Assembly: GCF_014705945.2 (NCBI RefSeq)
Contig: NZ_CP061538.1
Location: 2,294,001-2,358,000 of the forward strand
DNA: 64,000 nt
Origin: Rothia amarae
GTDB lineage: Bacteria > Actinomycetota > Actinomycetes > Actinomycetales > Micrococcaceae
Reading direction: 5' to 3'
In this document: in pieces, positions 36,449 to 46,066 of the stretch
Layout: every line of letters begins with the position of its first letter
Numbering within the stretch: position 1 is the first letter of the stretch
Program-made: the position numbers and the translations under genes
Notes under the pieces: generated by a model
What the model was told of the DNA's origin: nothing
The model's database searches: none
Seen by the model: the letters and a program-made list of their open reading frames with translations, nothing else

Positions 36449-37236
36449 CTTTGAGGCTTATTCATAAGGGGTCCGAAGCCGCAAAGAAAATCAGCGCCCG
36501 CACCAGAAGAAAACACCCGCAAATAAACACCGAGCGGCCGACGGAAGCCCGTATGTAAAACCCGCCAGGTCTTCACCTGCGCAATCGTCCATTCAACCAC
36601 CGAACGTAACCGATTGATCCTCCGATTATTCTCCTTCACCCTAGCCCTCATCCTTGCACCCGCTTTTCGTTTAGTCAGTGTGAGCAACCCCAGCCCGATG
36701 TACCCCTTATCTGCCAAAGTGGACTCACCCAAGAACCTCCCTAGCTGGTGAAAGCGAAAAGCATAAACATCATGCCTAGCCCCCGGCACCGGGTCGGTAA
36801 TGGCTAGCAATCTCCCGTCTAAGGTACAGATGACTTGGTGATTGAAACCGGTTCTTCTGTGCTTACCTGAAAACAGTATTTGCCCTTGTGAAGACCAGTT
36901 CCAGATGGGAATTAACGTGCCGTCTATTACGAGTGAGCCAGGGACATTCTTGAGTGATTCAAGCTCGGGAACCTTCAACTCAGTCAGCTTCAATAAGGCA
37001 CTTTCGATGCGGTTGATGATTCTAGAAACGGTGGCTTGCGAGAGATCAAAGATATCAGCTAAGAGGTCTTCGGTGATGTTGTGGCGTAGATAGATGAGGG
37101 TAATTTTCAGGGCTTGTGTCAGGCTGGTTTTGCGAGGTCTGGTGCCTGGTTGATTCCAGATAAGGTTCTTGTTCAGGGCTGTGGCGAGTGTGGCGAATTG
37201 TGCGCTAGTGAGCCCGGTTGTACGCTTGTTGTGCAA
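36406..37236 (-). CDS. IS5-family-like DDE transposase
   Basis: 276 aa, TTG start. An N-terminal HTH region (ITEDLLADIFDLSQATVSRI) is followed by a DDE core with VIDGTLIPIW, ARHDVYAF, ADKGYIG and SVVEWTIAQVK. The reading frame does not stop within the element: it runs through the terminal repeat (LMNKPQSKR) into the flanking effector DNA and ends at 36406, so the last 14 or so residues come from the target. Confidence 0.8.
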   Translation of the reverse strand: MHNKRTTGLTSAQFATLATALNKNLIWNQPGTRPRKTSLTQALKITLIYLRHNITEDLLADIFDLSQATVSRIINRIESALLKLTELKVPELESLKNVPGSLVIDGTLIPIWNWSSQGQILFSGKHRRTGFNHQVICTLDGRLLAITDPVPGARHDVYAFRFHQLGRFLGESTLADKGYIGLGLLTLTKRKAGARMRARVKENNRRINRLRSVVEWTIAQVKTWRVLHTGFRRPLGVYLRVFSSGAGADFLCGFGPLMNKPQSKRRTQIYFNCRYF

Positions 37237-37360
37237 CGGTTCTTCCGGTTTGGCTTGAGGTTATTTGTGATGATTTAACGCTCATTTTTGCCTTCGGTGG
37301 GACCGTTGTCTAGTTGGTGGCGGGTTCCTGGTTTTTACCCCTTATGAATAAGCCTCAAAG
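36449..37360. mobile_element. IS5-like insertion sequence, 912 bp
   Basis: Bounded by 24-bp perfect inverted repeats (36449-36472, CTTTGAGGCTTATTCATAAG...; complement at 37337-37360). No target-site duplication is seen at either side, which fits a deletion next to the element after insertion. One transposase gene fills it. Confidence 0.85.
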
Positions 37361-37428
37361 ACACAACGAAAACTTACGCATAAGATCTCAACAGAAAACA
37401 CAGTCCTACTTCTGCCCCTCATATCGGC

Positions 37429-38025
37429 CTAGTAATCTGGTTCATTACTAGACTTCGGAGGCGCATAATCCCGATCAATCACCGGCACAATCTTCACCGA
37501 GCACGGCGAATCAGACGTAATAAACTCCCCATACTTACCCGCAGAATACGTAACCTTCCCACCAGTCTTCGTCTGCGCAGCAATACTACGACTATTCTCA
37601 GAAGGACGAATATTCTGAGGCTTCAACCCCAGCGACTCCCAATACTCCCACACAGCATCCACCTTAGCCCCATACTCATCAGCAGAATACTTCACACTAT
37701 TCTCCACCGTAAGACGGTAATTACCTTCATCCTCACCTTCATCAGTTTTACCGCAATACCCAGGGGTTATCGCATCAAATTCTTCAAAAGAGAAATCAGA
37801 GTCATCAGCGAACCGGAAAGATTTCGGATCAGTACCAGCAGCCTCAAGAGTGCCCTTAGTAACCTTCCGATAATCCCGCTCCATCTCACTACCAGTAACC
37901 GCAGAACTACTCGAAGACTCAGCAGCCGAACCCTGACCAAAATCCCCGCAGCCCGTAACCGTTGCCATCATCAATACCCCCGAAACAATAGATCCCATCA
38001 CAACAAAACTCTTCCGAGTACTCAT
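37429..38025 (-). CDS. Island-family lipoprotein paired with the 727-aa effector
   Basis: 198 aa from the ATG at 38025, which has GGAAGG seven bases before it and overlaps the effector stop region. Lipobox VTGCG. Mature part: PGYCGKTDEGEDEGNY, EYWESLGLKPQNIRPSEN, GGKVTYSAGKYG and SDSPCSV, then a Pro/Lys tail. It is the lone lipoprotein for the intact effector and therefore the simplest cassette for testing immunity. Just downstream is the IS element. Confidence 0.75.
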   Translation of the reverse strand: MSTRKSFVVMGSIVSGVLMMATVTGCGDFGQGSAAESSSSSAVTGSEMERDYRKVTKGTLEAAGTDPKSFRFADDSDFSFEEFDAITPGYCGKTDEGEDEGNYRLTVENSVKYSADEYGAKVDAVWEYWESLGLKPQNIRPSENSRSIAAQTKTGGKVTYSAGKYGEFITSDSPCSVKIVPVIDRDYAPPKSSNEPDY

Positions 38026-38027
38026 AC

Positions 38028-40211
38028 TCATCCTTCCCTTTCACCCAGGTTTATCAAGTCAGCCTCAGAAGTATTTTGTGAAGCTTTAACTTTCTCCATC
38101 ACATCAGCAGGAACTTTCCCATCCACTAAATCATCAGCGGTCACACGCTTCATCACAGGTTCACCCCTGAAATTCTGCTCAAAATACCACGGCTCATAGA
38201 ACTTCTTAGCTAAGTCATCCGAATACCCCATCGCCGCGCGATTACCGTAGAGCGAAGTAACCGTATCCGCATAAGCAAAACCTTCATCCCCCGCCTCACC
38301 AACCAGACTATGAGTATCAACATCCTCAAAGAACTGACCATCTGCGCTAATACCTTCTGTTGATTGAAAACGCTGGGCATCTTTCATAAATTCTGGAGTG
38401 AAGCGAAATTCCTGAGCAATCACTCGCCGCGCGTAGTCAGGCAGTATTGCCGAGGCAATCCAGCCCGGAGCGTATCCTCCTGGCGCAGTCCAGTCTTCCA
38501 TCGAATCCGTGTAAAAGATTTTCTGCCGTCCCTGCTCATCGCGATCCACCTGCCAGCCATCTCCTACATTAGAGTCAGCCACCGAGCTTTCACTCACACC
38601 AGCAGAAGCATAAAGAACAACATTATCCACAGTAGTTTCAGAAAGCTTCATAGCCTCACCGGTTGTGGTAGTTCCATAGGAGTGAGCAATTATTGATATA
38701 AAGGGGTCGCTGTATTGTTCAGGATCAACACATGTCTGGTTCGTTGGAGCTACATCAGATTTAGTGGCGTTAAGACCATCGACATAATCTGCCAATTTCT
38801 GACCGCCTTCACGGGCTAGATTGACATCTGTAACCAATTTATCCGGATATTGGGCTTGAACCCATACCTCTGGAGGTGTCTCATAGCCAATCCAGAGGTT
38901 GACCGCAATGTTTTGGTCTTCATCCCCATGGTCCTTTAAAGCGAATCTTTGTTCGTTATAGGTATTCAATCCCGCTGTAACTAAATCTTCCATGCTGGAG
39001 ACATTATTGGCCATACCGGGAACAACAATAGAGACCTTATCCGCATCATCTAAAGATCCCAGCGAAAGCGAAGCCAGAACATTGTTATAGCTATATTTAT
39101 CTTCATTTTCTTTTTTTAGGTTTGATAAATCTAGGCTAGTTATATAACGATGCGGTTCTTTTGGTCTAGCAATTGAAGACTTGAATAAATCATCTAAGAT
39201 TTTTTGTGTTTCAGCATTTAAACTCGAATCAGCCATAGTTCTCTTCAGCAACCAACGATTTGCCTTATCTCGTGCACCATACGAAATACCGTTGAGATTC
39301 CCAATCATCCCAGGAGCAGCGTCAATCAAAGCGCTACGGTACTCCTTATCAAGAGCCGCCCACCAGTCCTTGACAACTACAGCATTTTCAACTGCCTCCT
39401 CAGACACCAAAAGAGGATACTTTGCAGCATCTGGATTACCAGCAAAATACTCCCTTAATTCATCCGCTTCTAAATCGGTCAGAGCTTCTAGATATCTCTC
39501 TAAATCTTCAGGGCTCTGAGAAGCTTTAGATTCCAGCATTTTCAGATATTGGGCTTCTTCAATACCTAAAGAATCGACAACGTTAACTGATTTACTAAAC
39601 GGATTCCCTCGTGGAGTGTTTTTATAAATACCCTCCACCGATGCCAACTCATACCCACCAACAGCAGAAGCCGACTCCCGGGCATACTCACCCCGAATAT
39701 CATCCACTACCTTCTGCGCAGCCTCAATATCAGCCTGCGCATCAGCAATCTCATCCTCAAGACCACCACCGCCAAAGAGCCCATGAAGCTTCACCGCAAT
39801 AATCGGATCAGGTGACTTATCCTTAGCCGCCTCAGCCCTAAGCCCGTCCGCCTTGATTTGAGCATCATCCTGGGCAGTCTTCGCAGCCTTCGCCTTACGC
39901 AAAGCCTCATCAGCACGAGACTGCATATCCTCCAACTTACGCTGCCAGGAACGGGCAGCATCAGAGGCTTTCTCAAACTCATACGAAATCAGAGAGGCCA
40001 TACCCGCACCATCCGAGAACGTGCCCTCTAACCGGCCAAAGGTCTTACCCTCAGCATCAATAGAAGTATGCTGATACAGCTTCTCCCGATACCCATCAAT
40101 ATCTCTGCTCCGTTGAGCCCAAAACTCCACGATGGCATCCCAGGCAGAAGGATCACCAGGACACGGATCCCCACCAGTGAGCGGGCTCCAGTCAGAAGGT
40201 CGAGTACTCAT
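38028..40211 (-). CDS. T7SS-type DUF1023 hydrolase effector, intact, 727 aa
   Basis: Starts TRPSDWSPLTGGDPCPG; helical N-terminal domain to about residue 190; then the DUF1023 domain with LGSLDDADKVSIVVPGMANN, nucleophile elbow IAHSYGTTTT near residue 509, a YASAGV strand, and a candidate His in DTHSL near 632. The ATG follows AAAGGAT, and the Esx-like stop is five bases upstream, the same spacing as in the cassette at 43383. It has a different C-terminal tail from its paralogues. Its own lipoprotein gene overlaps the stop region. Confidence 0.85.
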   Translation of the reverse strand: MSTRPSDWSPLTGGDPCPGDPSAWDAIVEFWAQRSRDIDGYREKLYQHTSIDAEGKTFGRLEGTFSDGAGMASLISYEFEKASDAARSWQRKLEDMQSRADEALRKAKAAKTAQDDAQIKADGLRAEAAKDKSPDPIIAVKLHGLFGGGGLEDEIADAQADIEAAQKVVDDIRGEYARESASAVGGYELASVEGIYKNTPRGNPFSKSVNVVDSLGIEEAQYLKMLESKASQSPEDLERYLEALTDLEADELREYFAGNPDAAKYPLLVSEEAVENAVVVKDWWAALDKEYRSALIDAAPGMIGNLNGISYGARDKANRWLLKRTMADSSLNAETQKILDDLFKSSIARPKEPHRYITSLDLSNLKKENEDKYSYNNVLASLSLGSLDDADKVSIVVPGMANNVSSMEDLVTAGLNTYNEQRFALKDHGDEDQNIAVNLWIGYETPPEVWVQAQYPDKLVTDVNLAREGGQKLADYVDGLNATKSDVAPTNQTCVDPEQYSDPFISIIAHSYGTTTTGEAMKLSETTVDNVVLYASAGVSESSVADSNVGDGWQVDRDEQGRQKIFYTDSMEDWTAPGGYAPGWIASAILPDYARRVIAQEFRFTPEFMKDAQRFQSTEGISADGQFFEDVDTHSLVGEAGDEGFAYADTVTSLYGNRAAMGYSDDLAKKFYEPWYFEQNFRGEPVMKRVTADDLVDGKVPADVMEKVKASQNTSEADLINLGEREG

Positions 40212-40216
40212 ATCCT

Positions 40217-40486
40217 TTATTTCCCTTCTCCTGCACCATCGGCAGCCTTGAACGCATCATAAGCATCCTGGGCGCCATCTTTGGCATGGGTAAATGAGGT
40301 CACCGCATCAGAAAGCAGTTTCTTCTCTTGATCTTTGACCGTTGAGGCATGATGCTCTGCCACAGGATCCTCACTGCTGCAGGTAGGGCAGGTAGAACCT
40401 GCCAGAGTCTCAAAACCGGAACGAGTGTTTTCAAAAGTGTCGATGAGCTCTTGAAGGAGCCCATAATCAAACCGTAAATCAGCCAT
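40217..40486 (-). CDS. Esx-like partner of the 727-aa effector
   Basis: 89 aa from the ATG at 40486 (MADLRFDYGLLQELIDTF); the frame is open to 40534. Two helices, DPVAEHHASTVKDQEKKLL, and the C-terminal YDAFKAADGAGEGK. Unlike the other copies the turn holds CPTC, which might bind metal or form a disulfide. Five bases separate it from the effector. A 180-base gap upstream contains no gene. Confidence 0.78.
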   Translation of the reverse strand: MADLRFDYGLLQELIDTFENTRSGFETLAGSTCPTCSSEDPVAEHHASTVKDQEKKLLSDAVTSFTHAKDGAQDAYDAFKAADGAGEGK

Positions 40487-40668
40487 AGTCTTCTTACCCT
40501 GCCCTAGCCTTTTCAAAATCTGAGATGACAGCATCTACTTACAGAAAAGAGGCTACAAGCCAACTTTTCACTCCACTAGAGGAAAAAGTAAGAACCTCAA
40601 AAAGATTTCTAGAAATTCAAAAATCGCGGGCTGCAAGACCGTCTAAACGTGTCCGTGTCCCCAAGTAC

Positions 40669-41175
40669 TTACTGCTTGTCGGGATCCAAATCCGCCGTAC
40701 ACGTCGATGAAACGTTAATAGCCTCCTTAGACGACGATACAACATAGCCCATCGTCAACCCCGAATCAGTATCCACCGCAATCTGAATCATGCCGTTCAC
40801 GGCAGCAACATCACGCACTTCGAGCCCCTGGTCGGCCCATACCTGACGCATATGCTCACTTTTAGCTTTCACTTCCTCAGCCGTATGGGAAGTCATATAC
40901 TCAAGATCGCTTCTGAGTACCCACTTATTTTTTCCATTGCCAATGTAATCGCATGCTTCAAGGGGAGCATACGAACCATCAGATACAGCTTGATAATCAA
41001 TTGACTTATTCTTCGTATATGTAAATAAATCTGGGTCAATCCCTGACCCATCGATAGTCAGTTTCAGCAAAGAATTAAACTCACTCTGCAACTCTGCACG
41101 CTTTTCTTCAGCAGATGCACAACCTGAAAGCACCATCAACAACACCACACCTAACACCATTACAAACTTTTTCAT
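40669..41175 (-). CDS. Island-family lipoprotein paired with the frameshifted effector
   Basis: 168 aa from the ATG at 41175, which has GAGAGG ten bases upstream; a GTG at 41193 is less likely. Lipobox LSGCA. The mature part has EACDYIGNGKNK, RQVWADQGLEVRDVAA, GLTMGYVVSSSKE and SSTCTAD, a more divergent member of the family. It is still intact although its effector has a frameshift, as expected if immunity is kept longer than toxin. Confidence 0.72.
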   Translation of the reverse strand: MKKFVMVLGVVLLMVLSGCASAEEKRAELQSEFNSLLKLTIDGSGIDPDLFTYTKNKSIDYQAVSDGSYAPLEACDYIGNGKNKWVLRSDLEYMTSHTAEEVKAKSEHMRQVWADQGLEVRDVAAVNGMIQIAVDTDSGLTMGYVVSSSKEAINVSSTCTADLDPDKQ

Positions 41176-41189
41176 CACAAACCAACCTC

Positions 41190-43377
41190 TCACCGAGAAT
41201 CCTTCGAATACCGATAAACATCCTCCGGCCTCAACTCCTGCTCCGCCATAACCTTGGCACGCAACGAAGCATCAGCAGCCAGTTGTTCATCGCTATAAGG
41301 CAAAGCATAACCATTCATATAAGCACCAGGAATATAAGGACGCTCATCACGTATCAACTCCGGCAGCGTTCCACCCTTGGATCTAGTGGTCGCCAAAGCC
41401 ACCATCGTCAAAGAACTCGTATTCTCCGCAAAATACCCCGCCTCACCAAAATTACCGGCCAAAGCTCCATGAGCATGAGTAGGCACATACACTTTGCCCT
41501 CCCCATCCACACCACCCTCAGCAGAAAACTCTTTCGCAAAAGACAACTGATCCGGGGTCTTCCGGCCTGACGGCACAGAACCAGTAGGGGCAGTCATATC
41601 ACGTTGAGCGTGAGTGAAATACAGATTCTCTTGCCCATCAGAACCTTTATCAATAGGGAATTTACCGGCATTCCCGGCAGCTATAGCCTCGGGAGTCAAG
41701 CCTGCTGATCCCACCAGAGCCACACTATTGACTGACGTCTTCAACTGAGGCAGAGCCTCACCCACCATAGTCGTCCCATAAGAATGCCCAATAACATCTA
41801 CATCCGGTACGTTAAAGAAATCTCGCCGTTGATCCTCAGAAGCATTCCTCACAGCGTCAACTGAAATCGATTCACCAGAAGTAGAAGAGAGCGTGCGGGT
41901 CACGTTAAACCCATCTACAGCACGCGCGAAATCTCTTGCTCCTTGCTGGGCCAAGTCTGGTTGAAGAACACTTTGGGAAGGTTGGGTGGTGATGGAATAA
42001 GGGGAACCTTGATCCGCACGATGGGCCCGCGACGCATCTAGATTTATAGTTTTTGTTAGATCTGGAGCGTCGTACCCGAGCCAAGCCACCACGGCAAAAT
42101 CATTTTTAGATCTGTCCGCTACATGTGCTTGTTGGTTCCGAATATTCTTTGCGACCTGAACCTGAGTCGTTGCACCAGCCGCCAAATCATTACCCATACC
42201 CGGACCGACAAAACTAGTATTCTTCGCTGTATCCAAATCCCCCACTGACACAGCAGCACGAACATCATTTGTGTCAATCCCATCCTCCTTTTTCAGAGGC
42301 GAAATATCTAAAGTAATAATGAATTTATCTTCACCTTGAGATGCACTGCTTAGCTGCTCAAGAGCTTGTTGAGTCCCTGGGGTTAAGGACTCATCCCCTT
42401 TCAAATCTTCCAGCAAAGCCCGGTTAGCCTCATCCCGCACACCGTAGGGCACACCATTCAAATTACCCACCACACCAGAAGCATTCTGCACCAAAGCCTG
42501 CTGCTGATCAGCACCCAACTCGCCCCACCACTTAGTAGCCATGGTCGTATCCAGCACTGTATCGCCTGTACCTGCCAACGGATACCGCGCCAACTCCGGA
42601 TGCTCACCAAAAAAACTCCACCAAAGAACCCGCATCAGTACCAGCCAAAAGCTCCAAATACGCCTCATACTCACCCGGCCCATCACCAGCATGAGCAGCA
42701 GCATCCACCAGCTCCCGTGCCCTCGACTCCGACAAATTCCCCAGCAGCGTATCCTTCACATCCGCCACCGACACACCAAAACCACCAGCAGAGGACTTCC
42801 CATCCACCGACCACAACCCCGACACACTCAACACATACGCCCCCACCACAGCAGAAGACTTCCGCTCATACTCACCCCGCAGATCATCCACCACCTGTTG
42901 CGCCGCATCAATTGTTGCCTGAGCAGCAGCCATCTCCTGCATCAACAAAGCCTTCTTCGCCCGTCCCTGCTCATCCTGCTTCTTCTGCCCAGCAGCAAAT
43001 GCGCCCAACGCACCCATCTGAGCCGAAGAATCCTCCACCGTCGCATGAGCATCCTGCGCCTTAGCCAAAGCTTCATCAGCACGAGTCTGCATCTCGCCCA
43101 GATCCTTCTGCCAACCCCGCAAAAGCTCCTGAACCTCATCAAAAGTGCGCGCCATAGACTCCAACGCAGCCTTGCCCTCAGCGGCAACTTGCTCCACCCG
43201 ACGAACACGATTCGACTCAGCATCATTACTGACAATCGAAGCCAACTTCGCCGCTTGACCTTGAGCATCTGAGGCACGATCACCCCAATGCTGGATCACC
43301 GCGCTATACGCCTCAGGATCACCAGGGCACGGATCCCCACCGGTCAACGGGCTCCAATCAGAAGGTCGAGTACTCAT
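41190..43377 (-). pseudogene. DUF1023 hydrolase effector with a frameshift in an A7 tract
   Basis: The N-terminal part (43377 to about 42604) is TRPSDWSPLTGGDPCPG followed by a helical domain, and ends early at SLVEFFW. The C-terminal part continues in another frame from FFGEHPELARYPL. Seven A residues at 42609-42615 (T7 on the coding strand) mark the shift: one base fewer would give VEFFGEHP, matching the paralogues. The rest of the domain is intact, with VGDLDTAKNTSFVGPGMG, IGHSYGTTM and THAHGAL. Possible explanations are a real mutation, slipped-strand phase variation or a sequencing error. Confidence 0.85.
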
Positions 43378-43382
43378 GTCCT

Positions 43383-43652
43383 TTATTTCCCTTCCCCAGC
43401 GCCATCGGTAGCTTTAAAATCATCAAACACAGCCTGCGAACCTTCTTGAGCATTCCCCAACGCAGTCACCATCGCGCTCATCAACTGGTCTTCTTGGCCT
43501 TTGACTGCATCGGCGTGATGATGCGCCACCGGATCATCACTACCGATAGATCCCACGGTGGAAGAACCATAGCCTTCAAAAACACCTTTGACATCTTTGA
43601 ACGTGTCAATCAGGTTTTGTAGTAACTCATAACTAAATCTCAGATCAGCCAT
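43383..43652 (-). CDS. Esx-like partner of the frameshifted effector
   Basis: 89 aa: MADLRFSYELLQNLIDTF, DPVAHHHADAVKGQEDQLM and the C-terminal FDDFKATDGAGEGK. The gap to the effector ATG is five bases, as in the 40217 cassette, with the same AAATAAAGGA context. It is probably still expressed. Upstream is the identical block. Confidence 0.78.
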   Translation of the reverse strand: MADLRFSYELLQNLIDTFKDVKGVFEGYGSSTVGSIGSDDPVAHHHADAVKGQEDQLMSAMVTALGNAQEGSQAVFDDFKATDGAGEGK

Positions 43653-43729
43653 TGTGAGCTCTTTTCCTTACTTGTTTTCTTCTACACCAGACTGTTCTAA
43701 CGCGGCATCCACCCACCGGGGCACCCCCG

Positions 43730-44419
43730 CTAACCCTGGTCCAACTCACCCACACACCGACCCCACACATAATGCAACAACAGATTCAAGGACAAACTAT
43801 CCTCAGCCTCTACTTCCCACACCGAGCCCGAACCACTCCCCTCAGAAGAACCTTTCAACCTCCACAACCAACCCTCACGGAAAAAAATATGAACCCCACC
43901 CGGCAAAGCACTACAATTCACCCGCCACCCACGAGCAGACTCATCAAAAACCCCCGCACTCAAAACCTCAGCTGAAAAACTCGCATCCCTCACCTCAGGC
44001 ACGCCCACCGCTGGAAGAGACACCCACGACAAGACATGTTGCAACGCATTCTCATGCGTCGTCCGCGAAAAAATAAACTCACCCGTAGCACACCCAGCAT
44101 CATCAATGACCGCCGCGCGCACAATACTCTCTTCTTCACCCAGGGAAACTCGCAGTACATTCTCCTGCTCAGCATGCAACTGGCACACCGACAACTCACT
44201 CGCAGGGCTCCTCACCAGACCTAAGATACGTGTGCCTCCACTAGTGAGTTTCCCGCGCTCATCAAGAATCCCTACCTGCTGTAAATCTGCTCTGACAGAC
44301 TCAGGCAACGACACCCACGCCTCACCAGCGGCCCCTGCCTGCCCCAACAACTCCCACACCAAATCCGGCAACAGAAGAGTTTGTTCAAAATCATTGTTCG
44401 CTAAAATCATCAGAATCAA
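43730..44419 (-). CDS. EspG-like cytosolic protein (copy B)
   Basis: 229 aa, the same protein as at 25277-25966. See that entry for domain features. In copy B it lies between the LpqN-like gene (ATGA overlap) and the Esx-like gene of the frameshifted cassette. A chaperone of EspG type would fit a position ahead of several effectors, but this is a weak call. Confidence 0.6.
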   Translation of the reverse strand: MILMILANNDFEQTLLLPDLVWELLGQAGAAGEAWVSLPESVRADLQQVGILDERGKLTSGGTRILGLVRSPASELSVCQLHAEQENVLRVSLGEEESIVRAAVIDDAGCATGEFIFSRTTHENALQHVLSWVSLPAVGVPEVRDASFSAEVLSAGVFDESARGWRVNCSALPGGVHIFFREGWLWRLKGSSEGSGSGSVWEVEAEDSLSLNLLLHYVWGRCVGELDQG

Positions 44420-45732
44420 TCCTCATAGAAAGGGAAGTGGTACAGCCTAGTAGCAGGAGAAAACGTTTGAATAATATGAGTACTCAACGAAAACCCGGTA
44501 TCCGCTAAAGCCAAAGGAACCGTTACCGTCACCGCAGTAGCAACCTCACCCACCAGGGTAAAAAGCTGAAAACACGCCAACACAGCCTTGTTCTGCACCC
44601 TCGAATGCACCACCAAGGAAACTTCTTCGGTTTCCGTGAAATACTCACGCTCACCTAAGAGCACGAAGTTTTGCTTTGCGAACCTCTGCCGCAGGGACTC
44701 CACTTGGGTGGCAGTATAAGCCTGTAAATCCTGCAGCTCTTCCGGCGGAGCCTCCACCGTGACCACCACGTTTACTCCCGCCAGATACTCCTCTGTTGCC
44801 TGAGCAACCACAGCAACAGACTCATTAGCCCCTACATCCACTACCCAGTGCTCAGGAACTGTAAGTTTTACCCCGCTCGTGGGTTCCACATACGTCCTCA
44901 TCTGCATAACCATCCCTTTCTCCACATCACTACAGAACTCTCGCCACGTCACCGAGGGTTACTGGCCAGAAAAATACTCCCCCTGGCCATGCTCAGGCAC
45001 CACAGAACCCTCCACCGGCCCCTGTTCCCCGGCGAAATTCTTCCGCACCAAAGACCCAGCCGTCACCGGCAACCACCGCTTCGATTCCAAAGCCTTCACT
45101 AACCTGGCAGGCTTAGCCTTCAGGCGCGTCCACCAACCCTGATCCGAGACAAACACAAACGACTGACCCGAAACAGAATCAGGCTCACCCACAGTAATCT
45201 GCAACTGCCCCGAATCCAGGCGCTGCAGTTTCACATCAGCAGAAGAAACATTGGCAAAAGAAACCACCCAACTATGCCGACGCACATAATCCTCACCCGC
45301 AACCTGCACAAAACTGAGCCGATGCAAATCCACAAACAACTCCACCGTGCGCGTACGAGTCTGCTCCAGATTCGGCTCGGCCGGGAAATACATAGACTTC
45401 CGGTAAGAGAGGTCTTCGGCACAGAGGTATTTTTCAGGGATCTCCCCGGTGAACGTAAAAGGCCCAGTAATCGTTCCGCGCAGAGTGTACCGGTGGGTGT
45501 GATTGGAGGGGATCTGATCCTGATACATCTGGAAACTGGTCTGCGTGTTGGTGAAGGCGGTGAGTTCGGTGACGAAGGGCTGGTTGGTTTTTCGGATGTT
45601 GGTGATGGGCTCTATTGGTGGGGCTGAGCGGGTGTGGAGTCTGTAGAGTCGGGCGGCGTGAATGTGGTGGTGTTTTTTGTGGCGGGTCCAGGCGTAGAGG
45701 GTGTGGTGGGTTTCGCGCCACCAACGTGGGCG
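43737..45732. repeat. 1,996-bp identical block, copy B
   Basis: Counterpart of 25284-27279. The left border (43736 C versus 25283 T) and right border (45733 G versus 27280 C) are where visible divergence begins. Confidence 0.85.
44416..44913 (-). CDS. LpqN/DUF1795-like protein (copy B)
   Basis: About 165 aa, identical to 25963-26460, including the ribosome site before the ATG at 44913. It follows the multi-TM gene by 45 bases and overlaps the EspG-like gene. No signal peptide, so it is presumably cytosolic. Confidence 0.65.
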   Translation of the reverse strand: MVMQMRTYVEPTSGVKLTVPEHWVVDVGANESVAVVAQATEEYLAGVNVVVTVEAPPEELQDLQAYTATQVESLRQRFAKQNFVLLGEREYFTETEEVSLVVHSRVQNKAVLACFQLFTLVGEVATAVTVTVPLALADTGFSLSTHIIQTFSPATRLYHFPFYED

Positions 45733-46059
45733 GGGGCCAATCCAGGGGGCTGGGGAGAAGAAGATGATGACCCAGTTGATGATAAGCCATGCGGCAGCCG
45801 CAATCGCCGGTAGGCTCACGAGTAAGGCAAGCAGATTTTGATCTCCTAGGTACTTCATCAACAGAGAACCAATAAATGTACCCAAGAAGAATAGACCAGT
45901 ACATCCTAGATGAAAGAGATAAAAGTCCATCCAGTAGGGGTCTTTCGTCAGTGCGTAGGTGCGGTTTTTACCGGCACCTAGGAGCGCCCAGCCTCCGAGG
46001 CTGATAATGATAAGGACCATCCAGCCAAGATATGCTGGAGTAATTTCAAAGGTTCCCAC
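44959..46059 (-). CDS. Multi-TM protein paired with the glycine-zipper protein (copy B)
   Basis: 366 aa. It has the same soluble C-terminal domain as the 365-aa protein of copy A, but a different set of membrane helices in residues 1-108 ([39 protein letters not shown]). The [15 protein letters not shown] loop is conserved in both. It starts seven bases after the 511-aa gene. Swapping of the TM part together with the neighbour's tail suggests that these two regions touch. Confidence 0.7.
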   Translation of the reverse strand: MGTFEITPAYLGWMVLIIISLGGWALLGAGKNRTYALTKDPYWMDFYLFHLGCTGLFFLGTFIGSLLMKYLGDQNLLALLVSLPAIAAAAWLIINWVIIFFSPAPWIGPRPRWWRETHHTLYAWTRHKKHHHIHAARLYRLHTRSAPPIEPITNIRKTNQPFVTELTAFTNTQTSFQMYQDQIPSNHTHRYTLRGTITGPFTFTGEIPEKYLCAEDLSYRKSMYFPAEPNLEQTRTRTVELFVDLHRLSFVQVAGEDYVRRHSWVVSFANVSSADVKLQRLDSGQLQITVGEPDSVSGQSFVFVSDQGWWTRLKAKPARLVKALESKRWLPVTAGSLVRKNFAGEQGPVEGSVVPEHGQGEYFSGQ

Positions 46060-46066
46060 GATGTAT

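Noticed and set aside
42541-43272. Long plus-strand ORFs (to 243 aa) across the effector N-terminus
   Set aside because: They arise because the coding strand here is rich in Gly/Ala/Glu codons and has no stops in antisense; low-complexity translation.
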